Shown: one piece after another, positions 1-8,284 of the stretch
How the letters are laid out: the number at the start of each line of letters is the position of its first letter
Position numbering within the stretch: the stretch's first letter is position 1
Origin: Chitinophagaceae bacterium
GTDB taxonomy: Bacteria > Bacteroidota > Bacteroidia > Chitinophagales > Chitinophagaceae
Direction: 5' to 3'
Assembly: GCA_016710165.1 (NCBI GenBank)
Contig: JADJLJ010000002.1
Span: 124,001-188,000, forward strand
Length of the DNA: 64,000 bases
Notes under the pieces: model-generated
Told to the model about the DNA's origin: nothing
Seen by the model: the letters and a program-made list of their open reading frames with translations, nothing else
The model's database searches: none
Program-made: the position numbers and the translations under genes

Positions 1-1
1 A

Positions 2-580
2 ATGAATTACCGCCAGTCTGTAATTTCTTTTAATATAAATGGTAAAACTTACTATAGCTATCCCGATAAATTTAAAAATACAAACCAGTTTGAAGAAACT
101 GAACAAATGTTAATGATTTTAGGAAAGGAATATTTTACGGAGAAATATGCAATTATGAACGGCGAAAAGGTATCAACAAATAATCCATCTTTTTCGAACT
201 TAAAAGACACATGGGTAAACAAGCTTTTTGGACTGGAACTATTTCTACGTAAAACGGTTAATAACTCGATCGTAAAGTTTGCAGAAGAAAATGAGACAAA
301 CACAGATAGCTGTTATGTATTGAAGCTAAAATATAATAATACAGAAGAACGATATTATATAAACAAGAAGACCTATTTAATTGATAAATTAAAAATATTT
401 ACAATTAATCTTGAACCACGTAAAGGAGGAGGCTATTTTGAAACTTTTGTGAACTATGAAGACTACCGGAATATAAATGGGTTAATGATTCCATATAAAA
501 TTAACCAGGCAAACTTAATTACCATCAAAGTTCAAAATGCTGAAGTGAAACCACTTGATGAAAAGCTTTTCAATAATTGA
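2..580 (+). CDS. LolA-like outer-membrane/periplasmic protein, C-terminal part (5' end outside window)
   Basis: The frame is open from the first bases and has no signal peptide, so this is probably the C-terminal part of a longer protein whose start lies to the left. The 192 visible residues look like a half-barrel beta-sheet protein of the LolA / outer-membrane lipoprotein-sorting type. The ending, with the NGLMIPYKI segment and the PLDEKLF tail, is how many Bacteroidota LolA-like proteins finish. There are no catalytic motifs. The DNA is more AT-rich than the genes after 7 kb. The family assignment rests on general resemblance only; the exact role is unknown. Confidence 0.5.
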   Translation: MNYRQSVISFNINGKTYYSYPDKFKNTNQFEETEQMLMILGKEYFTEKYAIMNGEKVSTNNPSFSNLKDTWVNKLFGLELFLRKTVNNSIVKFAEENETNTDSCYVLKLKYNNTEERYYINKKTYLIDKLKIFTINLEPRKGGGYFETFVNYEDYRNINGLMIPYKINQANLITIKVQNAEVKPLDEKLFNN

Positions 581-672
581 CCAGTATACCGACCTCTATT
601 TTCAGGTCATTAATAAATAATGTGGAGAGTTTTAAAAAATATATTCAAGAGGACTCATAAAGGGAAAACAAA

Positions 673-1125
673 ATGAAAAGGAGTACATTTATTTTGATTT
701 GCACACTATGCACTGCTATTACAAATGCTCAACTGAACAATCCGGTAAACTGGACCTTCACAGCGAAAAAAACAAGTGATAAAACATTTGAAGTGCACCT
801 AAGTGCTACTCTTCAAAAAGGATGGCATATTTATTCACAAACAACAGCTGATGGCGGCCCGGTTCCTACAACATTTACTTTTACCAGTAATCCATTATTG
901 ATTATTACTGGCATACCAAAGGAGATCGGAAAGCTGGAACAGAAACATGAACCGCTTTTTGGTGTGGATGTTAAGCAATACTCCCAAAAAGTGGAATTTG
1001 TAATTATTGCGAAACTGAAAACTGCTGTTAAAACAAATCTTAGCGGTTCTGTAGAATACATGGTATGTAATGATAAAGAATGTTTGCCCCCTAAGATTGT
1101 AACCTTTTCCATTCCTTTAAAGTAA
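673..1125 (+). CDS. DsbD alpha-domain-like periplasmic protein (disulfide corrector)
   Basis: A 150-residue exported protein: the signal peptide ends near residue 19 (ITNAQ) and an immunoglobulin-like domain of the DsbD N-terminal / DsbC-corrector type (PF11412-like) follows. Typical family features are the KGWHIYSQ segment and the late C-x5-C pair in MVCNDKECLPP, which in DsbD-alpha is the redox-active pair passing electrons to periplasmic partners. The stop is 13 bases before the likely ATG of the DsbD-like membrane protein that follows, so the two genes form an operon that splits what is one polypeptide in Escherichia coli DsbD. Likely role, by inference: reducing periplasmic thiols. Confidence 0.8.
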   Translation: MKRSTFILICTLCTAITNAQLNNPVNWTFTAKKTSDKTFEVHLSATLQKGWHIYSQTTADGGPVPTTFTFTSNPLLIITGIPKEIGKLEQKHEPLFGVDVKQYSQKVEFVIIAKLKTAVKTNLSGSVEYMVCNDKECLPPKIVTFSIPLK

Positions 1126-1138
1126 ATCAGTGAAGAAA

Positions 1139-3154
1139 ATGAAAAAATTCTTACAGGCATCAGCCTGTATGGCATTTATTGTACTTAGCTCACATCTACA
1201 TGCTCAGGATACTTTGCCTGTATCATTCAGCTTTAGCAAAGTAAACCTTAATGACACAGTTGTGCAATTAAACATCAAAGGAAAAATAAAAGCCGGAATC
1301 AGGCTATATGCCTTGCAAAACAAACCAGATGATGCGGTTTATTCAGTTATCAGATTTGATTCATCTGTACAAAAACACCTCCTTGGCAGCTTGATTGAAA
1401 TCGGGAAAACATACAGCGGAAATGACAAAGAACTTGGTGCCAAAACAACTTATTATACCGATTCCATTTTATGGCAACAGACCATATCTGCGACAGATAG
1501 TACTGTTGTCCGTGGGCATATTTCTTATATCTACAAAAAAGGGGAAGAATTTATTCCCGGAGAAGTACCATTTAAGTTTTTTGTTCAAAATAAAAATGCG
1601 CTTATAGGTGCACAAACAAAAGAAACCGGCATGACCAATCATTCCTTATGGTGGATATTTCTGGCTGCATTTGGGGGCGGGCTTCTTGCATTATTGACAC
1701 CCTGTGTATATTCGATGATACCGGTTACTGTCTCATTCTTTACAAAACGTAGCAAAACAAAAAAAGAGGGCATCTGGAATGCTTTATATTATTCATCATC
1801 TATAGTAGTTATTTTTACCGGACTTGGCTTTTTAGTAACTCTGCTGTTTGGGCCTGCGGCGTTAAACAACCTTGCAACCAACTGGATTGCCAACCTGGTG
1901 TTCTTTGCACTCTTTTTAATTTTTGGCTTTTCTTTCCTCGGCGCATTTGAAATTTCATTACCATCATCATGGACCAATAAATCAGATAAAAAGGCAGGTA
2001 CAGGGAATATTTTGGGTATTTTTTTTATGGCATTGACATTAGTACTTGTTTCATTTTCATGCACCGGTCCTATTATCGGTAATTTATTGGTGCTGGCTGC
2101 CAAAGGCAGTTATTGGGGACCATTAGCGGGAATGTTTGGATTTTCTACGGCATTAGCTTTGCCTTTCGCATTATTTGCATTTTTCCCATCCAAATTGAAT
2201 ATACTGGGTAAAGCCGGTGGGTGGCTCAATGCTATAAAAGTTACACTCGGTTTTTTGGAACTGGCCCTGGCCCTGAAATTTTTATCCAATGCAGATTTAG
2301 TAAAAGGGTGGCGTTTATTAGATCGTGAAATTTTCCTCTGCTTATGGATTGTAATATTTTTACTACTTGGGATTTACTTACTGGGGAAATTAAAATTTCA
2401 GCATGACGATGCATTACCTAAGAATGACTTTGGTCTTCCTTATCTCACTGTTATCAGGCTGCTTTTTGCCATTATATCACTTTCATTTGCCGTGTATATG
2501 GTTCCAGGTTTGTTGGGGGCGCCACTTAAAGGCATAAGCGCATTTGTACCGCCAATGGGCACACAGGATTTTGTGGCCAACACACCCGGGCATTCATCAT
2601 ACAGCACAGTCACGTCGCATGAAAACACCTTACCGCAACCTATAAAGTACTATGAAAAAATGAAGTTATATGAGCCGGAAGTAGTGGTTACTAATGGTAT
2701 GGTCACCTATTTTGATTACAATGAAGCTTTAGAAGTCGCAAGGAAATTAAAAAGACCTTTAATGCTTGACTTTACAGGCATCAATTGTGTAAACTGCCGT
2801 AAAATGGAAGGACAGGTATGGAGTGACCCAGAAGTAATGAAAAGTTTAAAAGATGATTTTGTCATCGTGTCTTTGTATGTAGATGTGCAGACTATAGACC
2901 TGCAGGAAAACGAAATCTATTATTCAAAGGCATTAGGGAAAAAAGTGGAGACACTGGGGGACAAAAATGCGGATATGCAGGTAACAAAATTTGGCGCCAA
3001 CAGTCAGCCGTATTATTTCTTTTTTGATGCCAATGAAAACAAGCTGATCGATCAGGGGTATGGTTACAACCCCAGCATCACTAATTTTCTTTCGTTATTG
3101 GAAGAAGCAAAAAGAAAATTTAAGGAAAGAGGTTTGGTAAAGGTCAATCATTAA
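1139..3154 (+). CDS. DsbD-like thiol:disulfide interchange protein (transmembrane electron shuttle)
   Basis: About 671 residues. Order: signal peptide, a second DsbD-alpha-like periplasmic domain (to about residue 160), an eight-helix CcdA/DsbD membrane core, and a C-terminal thioredoxin domain. The two core cysteines are visible in the LLTPCVYSMIP segment (about residue 189) and in SFSCTGP (about 308). The thioredoxin active site is CVNC near residue 550, the DsbD-gamma type. The protein would move electrons from cytoplasmic thioredoxin across the inner membrane to periplasmic proteins such as the product of the preceding gene. A GTG at 1130 in the same frame could also start translation; the ATG at 1139 gives a cleaner signal peptide (MKKFLQASACMAF). 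Confidence 0.88.
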   Translation: MKKFLQASACMAFIVLSSHLHAQDTLPVSFSFSKVNLNDTVVQLNIKGKIKAGIRLYALQNKPDDAVYSVIRFDSSVQKHLLGSLIEIGKTYSGNDKELGAKTTYYTDSILWQQTISATDSTVVRGHISYIYKKGEEFIPGEVPFKFFVQNKNALIGAQTKETGMTNHSLWWIFLAAFGGGLLALLTPCVYSMIPVTVSFFTKRSKTKKEGIWNALYYSSSIVVIFTGLGFLVTLLFGPAALNNLATNWIANLVFFALFLIFGFSFLGAFEISLPSSWTNKSDKKAGTGNILGIFFMALTLVLVSFSCTGPIIGNLLVLAAKGSYWGPLAGMFGFSTALALPFALFAFFPSKLNILGKAGGWLNAIKVTLGFLELALALKFLSNADLVKGWRLLDREIFLCLWIVIFLLLGIYLLGKLKFQHDDALPKNDFGLPYLTVIRLLFAIISLSFAVYMVPGLLGAPLKGISAFVPPMGTQDFVANTPGHSSYSTVTSHENTLPQPIKYYEKMKLYEPEVVVTNGMVTYFDYNEALEVARKLKRPLMLDFTGINCVNCRKMEGQVWSDPEVMKSLKDDFVIVSLYVDVQTIDLQENEIYYSKALGKKVETLGDKNADMQVTKFGANSQPYYFFFDANENKLIDQGYGYNPSITNFLSLLEEAKRKFKERGLVKVNH

Positions 3155-3761
3155 GCAATAGCTAACTGAAGATGTTTTTGAAATTCAGCTATGTAATAAA
3201 GTCCATTATAATGCTTATGATAGATGTGAAAACAAATAGAGTTCAATCAGTCGGGGTGTAGGCTGTGCGTTGGTAATTTTGGCTCTTTGCAAAGTTGGCG
3301 TTTTGTCTGGGTTTTGTATGCCTTGAAATGTACTAAAAATAGCGAAGGGTCGGCAAGGTCATGTTATTTTAATTTAAGTAGGATGCTCTTTAGGGTGACA
3401 TACAACGTTTGAGTTTATGCAGTGTGGGGTATAGGAGGGCTTAAAAATGTAGCGGAGAGAAATGTTAAGCCCGACCTGCTCCGACCTGTCCAGCGTTACT
3501 GAACGAAATTAAGAAATTACTTTTTAATGGCTACACTGACCCCCCGCATTGCATAAACATTTTGTTGTTGGCTGTATGGTTTCTCCTTACTTCATTAGAG
3601 TTGTGCCAATGGTCACCTGTTAATTTAAAATACTTTGTTCGTCGTGGGGTGATGGGATTTCGGAGCCGCATCGTCAAGCTACGACTATGGTGCCAAAGAT
3701 TTCTGCACCACGTCCGCTCCGCTTTGGTAAGATGCAGTTATAGATAGGCTTATAATGCTTT
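3155..3761. other. 607-bp intergenic region with repeat-derived sequence
   Basis: No convincing gene. The left part (about 3240-3398) is a non-coding stretch leading directly into a large imperfect palindrome (3399-3573, separate entry). The right part, up to the end of the OmpA-family gene, holds only a 61-codon open frame that lacks normal protein composition. A remnant of an integron cassette array or a dispersed intergenic repeat is the most economical reading; no integrase is in the window. Confidence 0.5.
3399..3573 (+). repeat. attC-like imperfect palindrome (integron recombination-site-like)
   Basis: The two ends are complementary: 3412-3428 (GTTTATGCAGTGTGGGG) pairs with 3541-3558 with only two mismatches, both G-T type. 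Just outside lie ACAACG on the left and TTGTTGGC on the right, similar in position to the R-boxes of attC sites. An internal perfect 8-bp stem (GGGCTTAA at 3437-3444 with TTAAGCCC at 3465-3472) is nested inside. Long imperfect palindromes with GTTRRRY/RYYYAAC-type ends are typical of integron attC sites. The boxes here depart from the consensus, so a non-integron dispersed palindrome is also possible. Confidence 0.45.
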
Positions 3762-4592
3762 TTATTGCCTAACAATTTCTACTCTTCTATTTAGTATTCT
3801 CCCTGCATCTGTTGTATTGGTTGCAACAGGGCACAATGATCCTACTCCCTCTGGCATAAGACGGGAATAATCAATTTTTCCTTTTGTAACCAGAAATTCT
3901 ACCACCGCTTTTGCTCTTTCTTTTGAAAGGGTAATATTTGACGCAAAAACACCTGTGTTATCTGTATGCCCTACAACGATAATTTTTACCGATTTATTCG
4001 AAACAAGATATTCAATAACAGTTTGCAGGGTCTTTTCAGATTCAGATTTGATGGTCGCCTTATTCACATCAAATAGAATACCGTAGAGGGCTATCTTACC
4101 ATCCCTGTCAATGGCATCTTTCATATCTATCTTGATATCTTGTTGCATAGGTTCTGCTTCTAGCATCTCAACTATATAATTGCTGACATCTGAAGAATTA
4201 CCTGCTGTAAGTTTTAGAAACACCTCCTTTCCATCAACGCTGGCCTTGAACATGGTTTTATCAGTAGAAAGTTCTACCCCTTTAACTTTCGTAATGGCAT
4301 TTAAGTAATTATTGAGGATTTGTGAGCTACTGAATTTCCTTGTTTCACCTTCATTTTTAAAATATGTTATTTTGCGATATTTGACTCCCTTCTCAATTTT
4401 AATGGCCTTAGCCGGACTGCCCGCATAATATATAAAGCCGGGCTCTTTATATTCACTTTCCTCACAAGAGTTAATCCGATAACCGGGTAAACGATTCATG
4501 TAGCTGGGTTCCACGGTTTCACAGCCTTTTTTATCTTGGGCATAACAAAATGACGTACTCATCATTAGTAATGCAAAAAGTAGTTTATTCAT
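3762..4592 (-). CDS. OmpA-family outer-membrane protein
   Basis: 276 residues with a signal peptide ending near FCYAQ. The N-terminal half has no recognised domain and contains an early cysteine pair (CETV, CEES). The C-terminal 120 residues are an OmpA/MotB peptidoglycan-binding domain: GILFDVNKATIKSES, the hallmark GHTDNTG, LSKERAKAV and NRRVEIV appear in the expected order. It would anchor the outer membrane or a periplasmic complex to peptidoglycan. It stands alone, with an insertion sequence beginning 22 bp upstream of its start codon, so its original promoter may have been displaced or supplied by the element. Confidence 0.85.
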   Translation of the reverse strand: MNKLLFALLMMSTSFCYAQDKKGCETVEPSYMNRLPGYRINSCEESEYKEPGFIYYAGSPAKAIKIEKGVKYRKITYFKNEGETRKFSSSQILNNYLNAITKVKGVELSTDKTMFKASVDGKEVFLKLTAGNSSDVSNYIVEMLEAEPMQQDIKIDMKDAIDRDGKIALYGILFDVNKATIKSESEKTLQTVIEYLVSNKSVKIIVVGHTDNTGVFASNITLSKERAKAVVEFLVTKGKIDYSRLMPEGVGSLCPVATNTTDAGRILNRRVEIVRQ

Positions 4593-4780
4593 AAGTGAGT
4601 ATTAAAATTTATAATGTCTCGTCCTGAAATTAGTTGACCCGTTAACAATGATAATCCTGCATTTGGTTTACTAAGATAATTCATCCTGAAATAGGTTGAG
4701 CAATAAAGTTTGCCGTGCGTTGGCGATAAATATTTTTGTAGCCACTCAGCTAAAGAAAATATTTATTGTTGGCCTGCCGC

Positions 4781-5599
4781 TTATAATGTTTCCAATTTTT
4801 CCTCCTTTGTTTTACGTTTATAATAGTAGTTTTTCCATTGCTTTATTTGTGGCCCTTTTTGGCTGTGTACTTCGTGTGGTATTTGCCAGTTCAGGCTTGC
4901 GTGCCTGCGCCTGTAATTGTAAATGGTGATGCAGCGGGCAATATGCCTGGAAGCCGTATCGGCATCGCTGTAAAAACTGCTGATAAGTTCGGTTTTAAGT
5001 ATGCCGTTTACTCTTTCAGCGATTGCATTTTCATAAGGATCTCCATTTTCTGTCATAGATATCATGCAGTTGTTTTTTTGGAGAAAATCTGTGTATGCTG
5101 TACTGCAATATTGAATACCCCTGTCGCTATGGTGAATAACGATAGCATCAGCAGGTTTTTGCGCCATTGCTTTTTTAAGTGCCAGTAATCCACTGCTCAC
5201 CTTCATATCATCACTGAGGTTAAAACCTACAATCTTTCTGCTGTAGGCATCGGTAATTAAAAACAGGTAAGCATGCCTGTGTTTGAGGGGTATATAGGTA
5301 ATATCTGCTACCCACAGTTCGTGGGCCTTCATGGGCTCAAAATCCCTTACCAGGTTGGGATACCGGCGAAAATGGTGTTTACTGTTGGTGGTGTACACAT
5401 TGCGTTTTAGCTTGCGCACAAGCAGTTTGTTTCTTTTAAGCAATTCAAAGAATTTATCCCTTCCCATGATGATTTTATGTTGGGTCAAAAACGATTGCAG
5501 TTCAACAAAAAGTTTTCTCCCTCCACATCGTGGTTGCAGCTTTCTTATTGCGTCAATTTGTTGCAGTATCACACCTTCCTGCAATCCCTTTGAAAGCAA
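4781..5599 (-). CDS. IS3-family transposase OrfB (DDE integrase domain)
   Basis: Read from the first Met the protein is 272 residues with an rve integrase core. The catalytic triad is visible as D99 (WVADIT), D159 (HHSDRG) and E195 (AIAERVNG), with the D-35-E spacing typical of IS3 elements. An HTH_21-like segment with a RKLQPRCGGRKL motif lies at the start. The frame stays open upstream of the Met to the slippery site at 5713-5719, encoding residues such as CRLLGYSSQAYHK that belong to this family. The working product is therefore the OrfAB fusion made by -1 frameshifting; the Met start is only nominal. It catalyses transposition of the element. Confidence 0.9.
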   Translation of the reverse strand: MLSKGLQEGVILQQIDAIRKLQPRCGGRKLFVELQSFLTQHKIIMGRDKFFELLKRNKLLVRKLKRNVYTTNSKHHFRRYPNLVRDFEPMKAHELWVADITYIPLKHRHAYLFLITDAYSRKIVGFNLSDDMKVSSGLLALKKAMAQKPADAIVIHHSDRGIQYCSTAYTDFLQKNNCMISMTENGDPYENAIAERVNGILKTELISSFYSDADTASRHIARCITIYNYRRRHASLNWQIPHEVHSQKGPQIKQWKNYYYKRKTKEEKLETL

Positions 5600-5685
5600 T
5601 TTGTTTTGATGTTTATGATAAGCCTGTGAGGAATAGCCAAGCAGCCGGCAAATGGTTTGCAGGCTTGCAAACGGTTTTGCCTTTT

Positions 5686-6060
5686 TTATTTCCTGGACTG
5701 CCGGCTTCCAGACTTTTTTCTGATAGGGATATTAAGCTTTTCTTCAGCTACATTGATCATAATGTCGAGCGCATCAGCCCGGAGCTTTTCCCACTCAAGT
5801 TGCTTTTCTAAGGCAGCAATCTTTTTGAGCAGATCATCCTGGGTGATCTCCTTTTTGGGTGCTCTTTTTTTGTCGGGGTCATTCATTTCCCGAATGTAAT
5901 GTTTTTCCTGTTTGTTAGTTCTAGGAAGGTCATTAACGCCCTGGTAAATTTGCACCCATTTGCAAATAGTGGTGCGACCGATGCCATACTTGGCTTTCAA
6001 TTTTCTGTACCCGCAGCCTTGCTCCAGGTATTCTAAAATGATCTGTTCTTTTAAGTCCAT
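5686..6060 (-). CDS. IS3-family transposase OrfA (helix-turn-helix)
   Basis: 124 residues. The first 45 form a helix-turn-helix of the InsE/HTH_28 type (LEQGCGYRKLKAKYGIGRTT), followed by a leucine-rich helix likely to mediate multimerisation (LLKKIAALEKQLEWEKLRAD). It binds the terminal repeats. Near its 3' end the codons AGA-AAA-AAG contain the classical A-AAA-AAG heptamer. Slippage there by -1 leads into the orfB frame and bypasses the TAA at 5686-5688. The ATG lies about 40 bp inside the right terminal repeat, the normal place for an IS3 orfA. Confidence 0.88.
   Translation of the reverse strand: MDLKEQIILEYLEQGCGYRKLKAKYGIGRTTICKWVQIYQGVNDLPRTNKQEKHYIREMNDPDKKRAPKKEITQDDLLKKIAALEKQLEWEKLRADALDIMINVAEEKLNIPIRKKSGSRQSRK
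5713..5719 (-). promoter_or_regulatory. Programmed -1 ribosomal frameshift site (A-AAA-AAG)
   Basis: On the minus strand the seven bases read AAAAAAG, in phase as A AAA AAG in the orfA frame. A -1 slip joins orfA to orfB without an intervening stop, giving the predicted junction residues K-K-V-W-K-P. This is the standard IS3-family translational coupling signal. Confidence 0.75.
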
Positions 6061-6100
6061 AATGGTTGATTTTTAGTCAACCTATTTCAGGACGAGACAC

Positions 6101-6505
6101 TATGGGGCTATCCGGACCAGGTACCCGGTTATGACCCGGATCATTGCTTCGGCAAAGCAGCGTAAATGCCGCAACCTTTTTAAAGAAGCTGTGGAATATG
6201 CAAAGCAGGTGATCGCAGACCCGGTAGAAAAAGCGGTCTGGCAAAAAAGGCTCCGTAAGCGTAACGGGGTATTCAATGCTGCCGTTAAGTTCTATATGCT
6301 GAAAGAAAAGCGGGAAAAGGAGCGTGCGTTGATGATGACGAACACGTTGCTCTGGCTGGCATTTAAAAATGCAACGGCGCAGGAGATGGCAGAGGAGCAA
6401 AGGTGTTACAGAAACCAGCAGAACAGTCCATTACCGGTAGTTTATTCGCATACAGGTTCCAGGGTTATGAACCGCGGCGGAGAAGAACATCCACCCCCAT
6501 CTTAG
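6101..6505 (+). pseudogene. 5'-truncated conserved hypothetical gene, cut by the insertion sequence
   Basis: The frame is open directly from the right end of the insertion sequence (residues YGAIRTRYP...), with the first ATG at 6131. The protein has the pattern FKEAVEYAKQVIADPVEK followed by VFNAAVKFYM, which resembles the C-terminal half of a family of short Bacteroidota proteins of unknown function. The expected N-terminal half is missing and no remnant is visible on the other side of the element. The last residues (about GSRVMNRGGEE) run into a dispersed hairpin repeat, so the natural stop may also have been altered. Function unknown. Confidence 0.5.
6455..6484 (+). repeat. Dispersed GGTTC/GAACC hairpin repeat, copy 1
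   Basis: GGTTC, a 10-base loop and GAACC, followed by GCGGCGGAGAA. A second copy with the same layout (GGTTC...GAACCGGGGCGGAGAA) lies at 44682-44711. Function unknown; it overlaps the 3' end of the truncated gene. Confidence 0.4.
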
Positions 6506-6527
6506 TTATGCTCGCTGAGCATGATCG

Positions 6528-6555
6528 TTCCGGTCGGTGAGGACAGCAACCAGGG
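6528..6555 (+). repeat. REP-like repeat, diverged copy
   Basis: Starts TTCCGGTCGGTGAGGACA and ends CAACCAGGG, matching the REP unit found beside the tyrosine transposase at 40.7 kb, but the right arm of the palindrome is degraded. Confidence 0.6.
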
Positions 6556-6572
6556 GAATGGGACCATGATCA

Positions 6573-6600
6573 TTCCGGTCGGTGAAGGCCCCGGCCAGGG
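6573..6600 (+). repeat. REP-like repeat, diverged copy
   Basis: TTCCGGTCGGTGAAGG then CCCCGGCCAGGG: same length and ends as the REP unit of the 41.3-41.9 kb array, with a changed loop and right arm. It sits 45 bp after the previous copy in the same orientation. The rest of 6601-6787 shows no gene or further repeat. Confidence 0.6.
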
Positions 6601-6787
6601 CGTAGGGCGTACACTACATCGGGGTTTCACGCAAGAGTCTTATTATTCAGGGGTATGCTGTGAAAAATCCGCTGATACAAAGCAGCCAAAGTATTCCGGG
6701 GAACAGGCCATTGCCGGCAGTAAACAGTTTTATGGATTCAGGGTGAGGGAAGTTTCTTCCGGTTCATCCAAACATTCCCGAAATGAA

Positions 6788-6815
6788 AAGGCCTTATGTT
6801 TTACCATAAGGCCTT
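6788..6815 (-). terminator. Rho-independent terminator of the giant T9SS gene
   Basis: Perfect 11-bp stem AAGGCCTTATG / CATAAGGCCTT with a 6-base loop. On the minus strand it is followed by TTTT, 25 bp past the stop codon of the surface protein gene. Confidence 0.8.
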
Positions 6816-6839
6816 TGTCCGGTTATATTTCCTGGTTAA

Positions 6840-8252
6840 TTATCTTACGATCACCAGTTGCTTGACGATCCTGTCGGAGGAGGTTTCAATTATAAGTGCA
6901 TAAACCCCTTCGCTGTATTTGTCAAGGTTCAGCGTAATGTTGTTGGTACCACGGTTCAGGTTCTGATCCTGTACCAGCACCCGCTTTCCAACCTTGTCCA
7001 GCAGGATGATCTTTGCCTGGATGTTCTTGTCAACAGACATATTGATGGTTACATAGCTGCTTGCCGGCATTGGCATCAGCGTAACCTGGGTCTTGTTCAC
7101 CGACCTTCTTACCACCAGTACATTGCTGTATTTTATTTCACCGCCCTTACCGATCACTTTAAGGCGGTAGTAAATGATCTCATTGCTGATACCGTTTATA
7201 TTATCGGTAAACCCAAAGCTCTGCTCTTCATTTAATTTTACCGGGTCGCTTACGATACCAACCCTGGTATACGTGGAATTATCAAGGCTCCGTTCCACTT
7301 CAAAGTGGTCAATGTCCTTTAAGGTAATGATCGTCCAGCTAAGGGGTACCAGGTTGTTTTGCGCAACACCCGTAAACTTAAGGATCTCTGCAGGAAGTAC
7401 GGTACCTACAAAACGCCAGTCCCTGTCAGCCTGCGCAGGAATGATTTTCTGTACCGGCGCCCTGGTTCCGGGGGCTGCATCACCTAAAGTAGTACCACCA
7501 TTACCCATATTGTAAGAAGTACCTTTGATATTGAGTACGGAGTTGAGCGAATCAAATCGGTTATCCAGTCCGTCGCCATCTGTATCCATGCCGGTTAAGG
7601 TCACCAGGTCATCTGCAATGCCATTCAGGTTAAAGTCATTGCCTTCAACAATATCCGGTTGGCCATCCGCATCGGTATCCAGGTCACGGTAATCGGGGGT
7701 GCCATCCGCATCATGATCATAAATGAATATGCCCGAGCCGCCAAAACCTACGGTGTTGTCATAGGGTGACATAAGCCCGTCGCCATCCGCATCCGTTGTA
7801 GTTGGTAACTGGTAACCTACGGTTGACATGCCTTCAATATTATCCGGTATACCGTCATCATCAGAATCAATGTCCAGGTAATTGGGCTCACCGGTGCCAT
7901 CCGTATTCGGCAGGTTCAGTGCAGCCAGGCCTGAAACAGATGTTGACCAGCCGTTTGCAGCAATCACGCCATCCACGATACCATTCAGGTTTGCATCCGG
8001 AAGACCGGCTTCCAGCACATCAACAATTCCATCACCGTCCGCATCCATATCATAGGCATTTGGCCTGAGGTCACGGTCAAGATTTTTATTCGGATAATCG
8101 TCTGCCCTGCCATCTACAGGTAACAGGTCAACACCCGTCCTTAATAAGGCAGAGGCGGCAAAATTATTATCGCTTATGCCATCGTAATTGCTGTCTACAA
8201 AACCATCGATAAGACCATTATTATTGGCATCCGTTCCGGCTACTTCCACCAC
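6840..8252 (-). CDS. T9SS-targeted surface protein, C-terminal part (calcium-binding repeats plus sorting domain)
   Basis: 470 residues from a nominal start. In frame the coding sequence continues upstream to about 8330, where it meets the end of the 1317-residue frame; one extra G in the five-G run at 8326-8330 (GLG-GTPDLDGDGIP) would join the two. The first half consists of thrombospondin-type-3-like, Asp-rich calcium-binding repeats (for example DMDADGDGIVD, DIDSDDDGIPD). Next comes an Ig/FnIII-like stretch with LSWTI and HFEVERSLD, then a type A T9SS sorting domain of about 80 residues ending GVYALIIETSSDRIVKQ. That domain directs export through the T9SS and anchoring or release at the surface. 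No separate start of its own is likely. Confidence 0.75.
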   Translation of the reverse strand: MVEVAGTDANNNGLIDGFVDSNYDGISDNNFAASALLRTGVDLLPVDGRADDYPNKNLDRDLRPNAYDMDADGDGIVDVLEAGLPDANLNGIVDGVIAANGWSTSVSGLAALNLPNTDGTGEPNYLDIDSDDDGIPDNIEGMSTVGYQLPTTTDADGDGLMSPYDNTVGFGGSGIFIYDHDADGTPDYRDLDTDADGQPDIVEGNDFNLNGIADDLVTLTGMDTDGDGLDNRFDSLNSVLNIKGTSYNMGNGGTTLGDAAPGTRAPVQKIIPAQADRDWRFVGTVLPAEILKFTGVAQNNLVPLSWTIITLKDIDHFEVERSLDNSTYTRVGIVSDPVKLNEEQSFGFTDNINGISNEIIYYRLKVIGKGGEIKYSNVLVVRRSVNKTQVTLMPMPASSYVTINMSVDKNIQAKIILLDKVGKRVLVQDQNLNRGTNNITLNLDKYSEGVYALIIETSSDRIVKQLVIVR

Positions 8253-8284
8253 ATCCGGGATACCATCATTATCACTGTCGGTAT

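Larger units (their letters stand above)
4615..6099 (-). mobile_element. IS3-family insertion sequence, about 1485 bp
   Basis: Terminal inverted repeats: left TGTCTCGTCCTGAAAT at 4615, right end the complement of the same 16 bases ending at 6099. It carries orfA and orfB on the minus strand, with a DDE integrase and an A-AAA-AAG slippery site. No matching 3-4 bp target duplication is seen (left flank TAA, right flank CTA), suggesting rearrangement after insertion. The left end has a second partial copy of the terminal repeat (TCCTGAAATAGGTTGA, 4684-4699), and a perfect 11-bp hairpin (4726-4736 with 4756-4766) follows orfB. The right flank is the interior of a truncated gene. Confidence 0.88.

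Noticed and set aside
3562..3747. 61-residue open frame (MLLAVWFLLT...) after the attC-like palindrome, as a possible cassette gene
   Set aside because: Begins inside the palindrome's right end, has no start signal and an unusual Arg/Cys/Trp-rich composition; more likely chance.
4726..4766. Separate attC-like site inside the IS3 element
   Set aside because: Only a perfect 11-bp AT-rich hairpin after orfB; better read as the element's own terminator-like structure.
6521..6865. 114-residue frame covering the two REP copies
   Set aside because: It is encoded by repeat units and runs into the terminator and the antisense of the surface protein gene.
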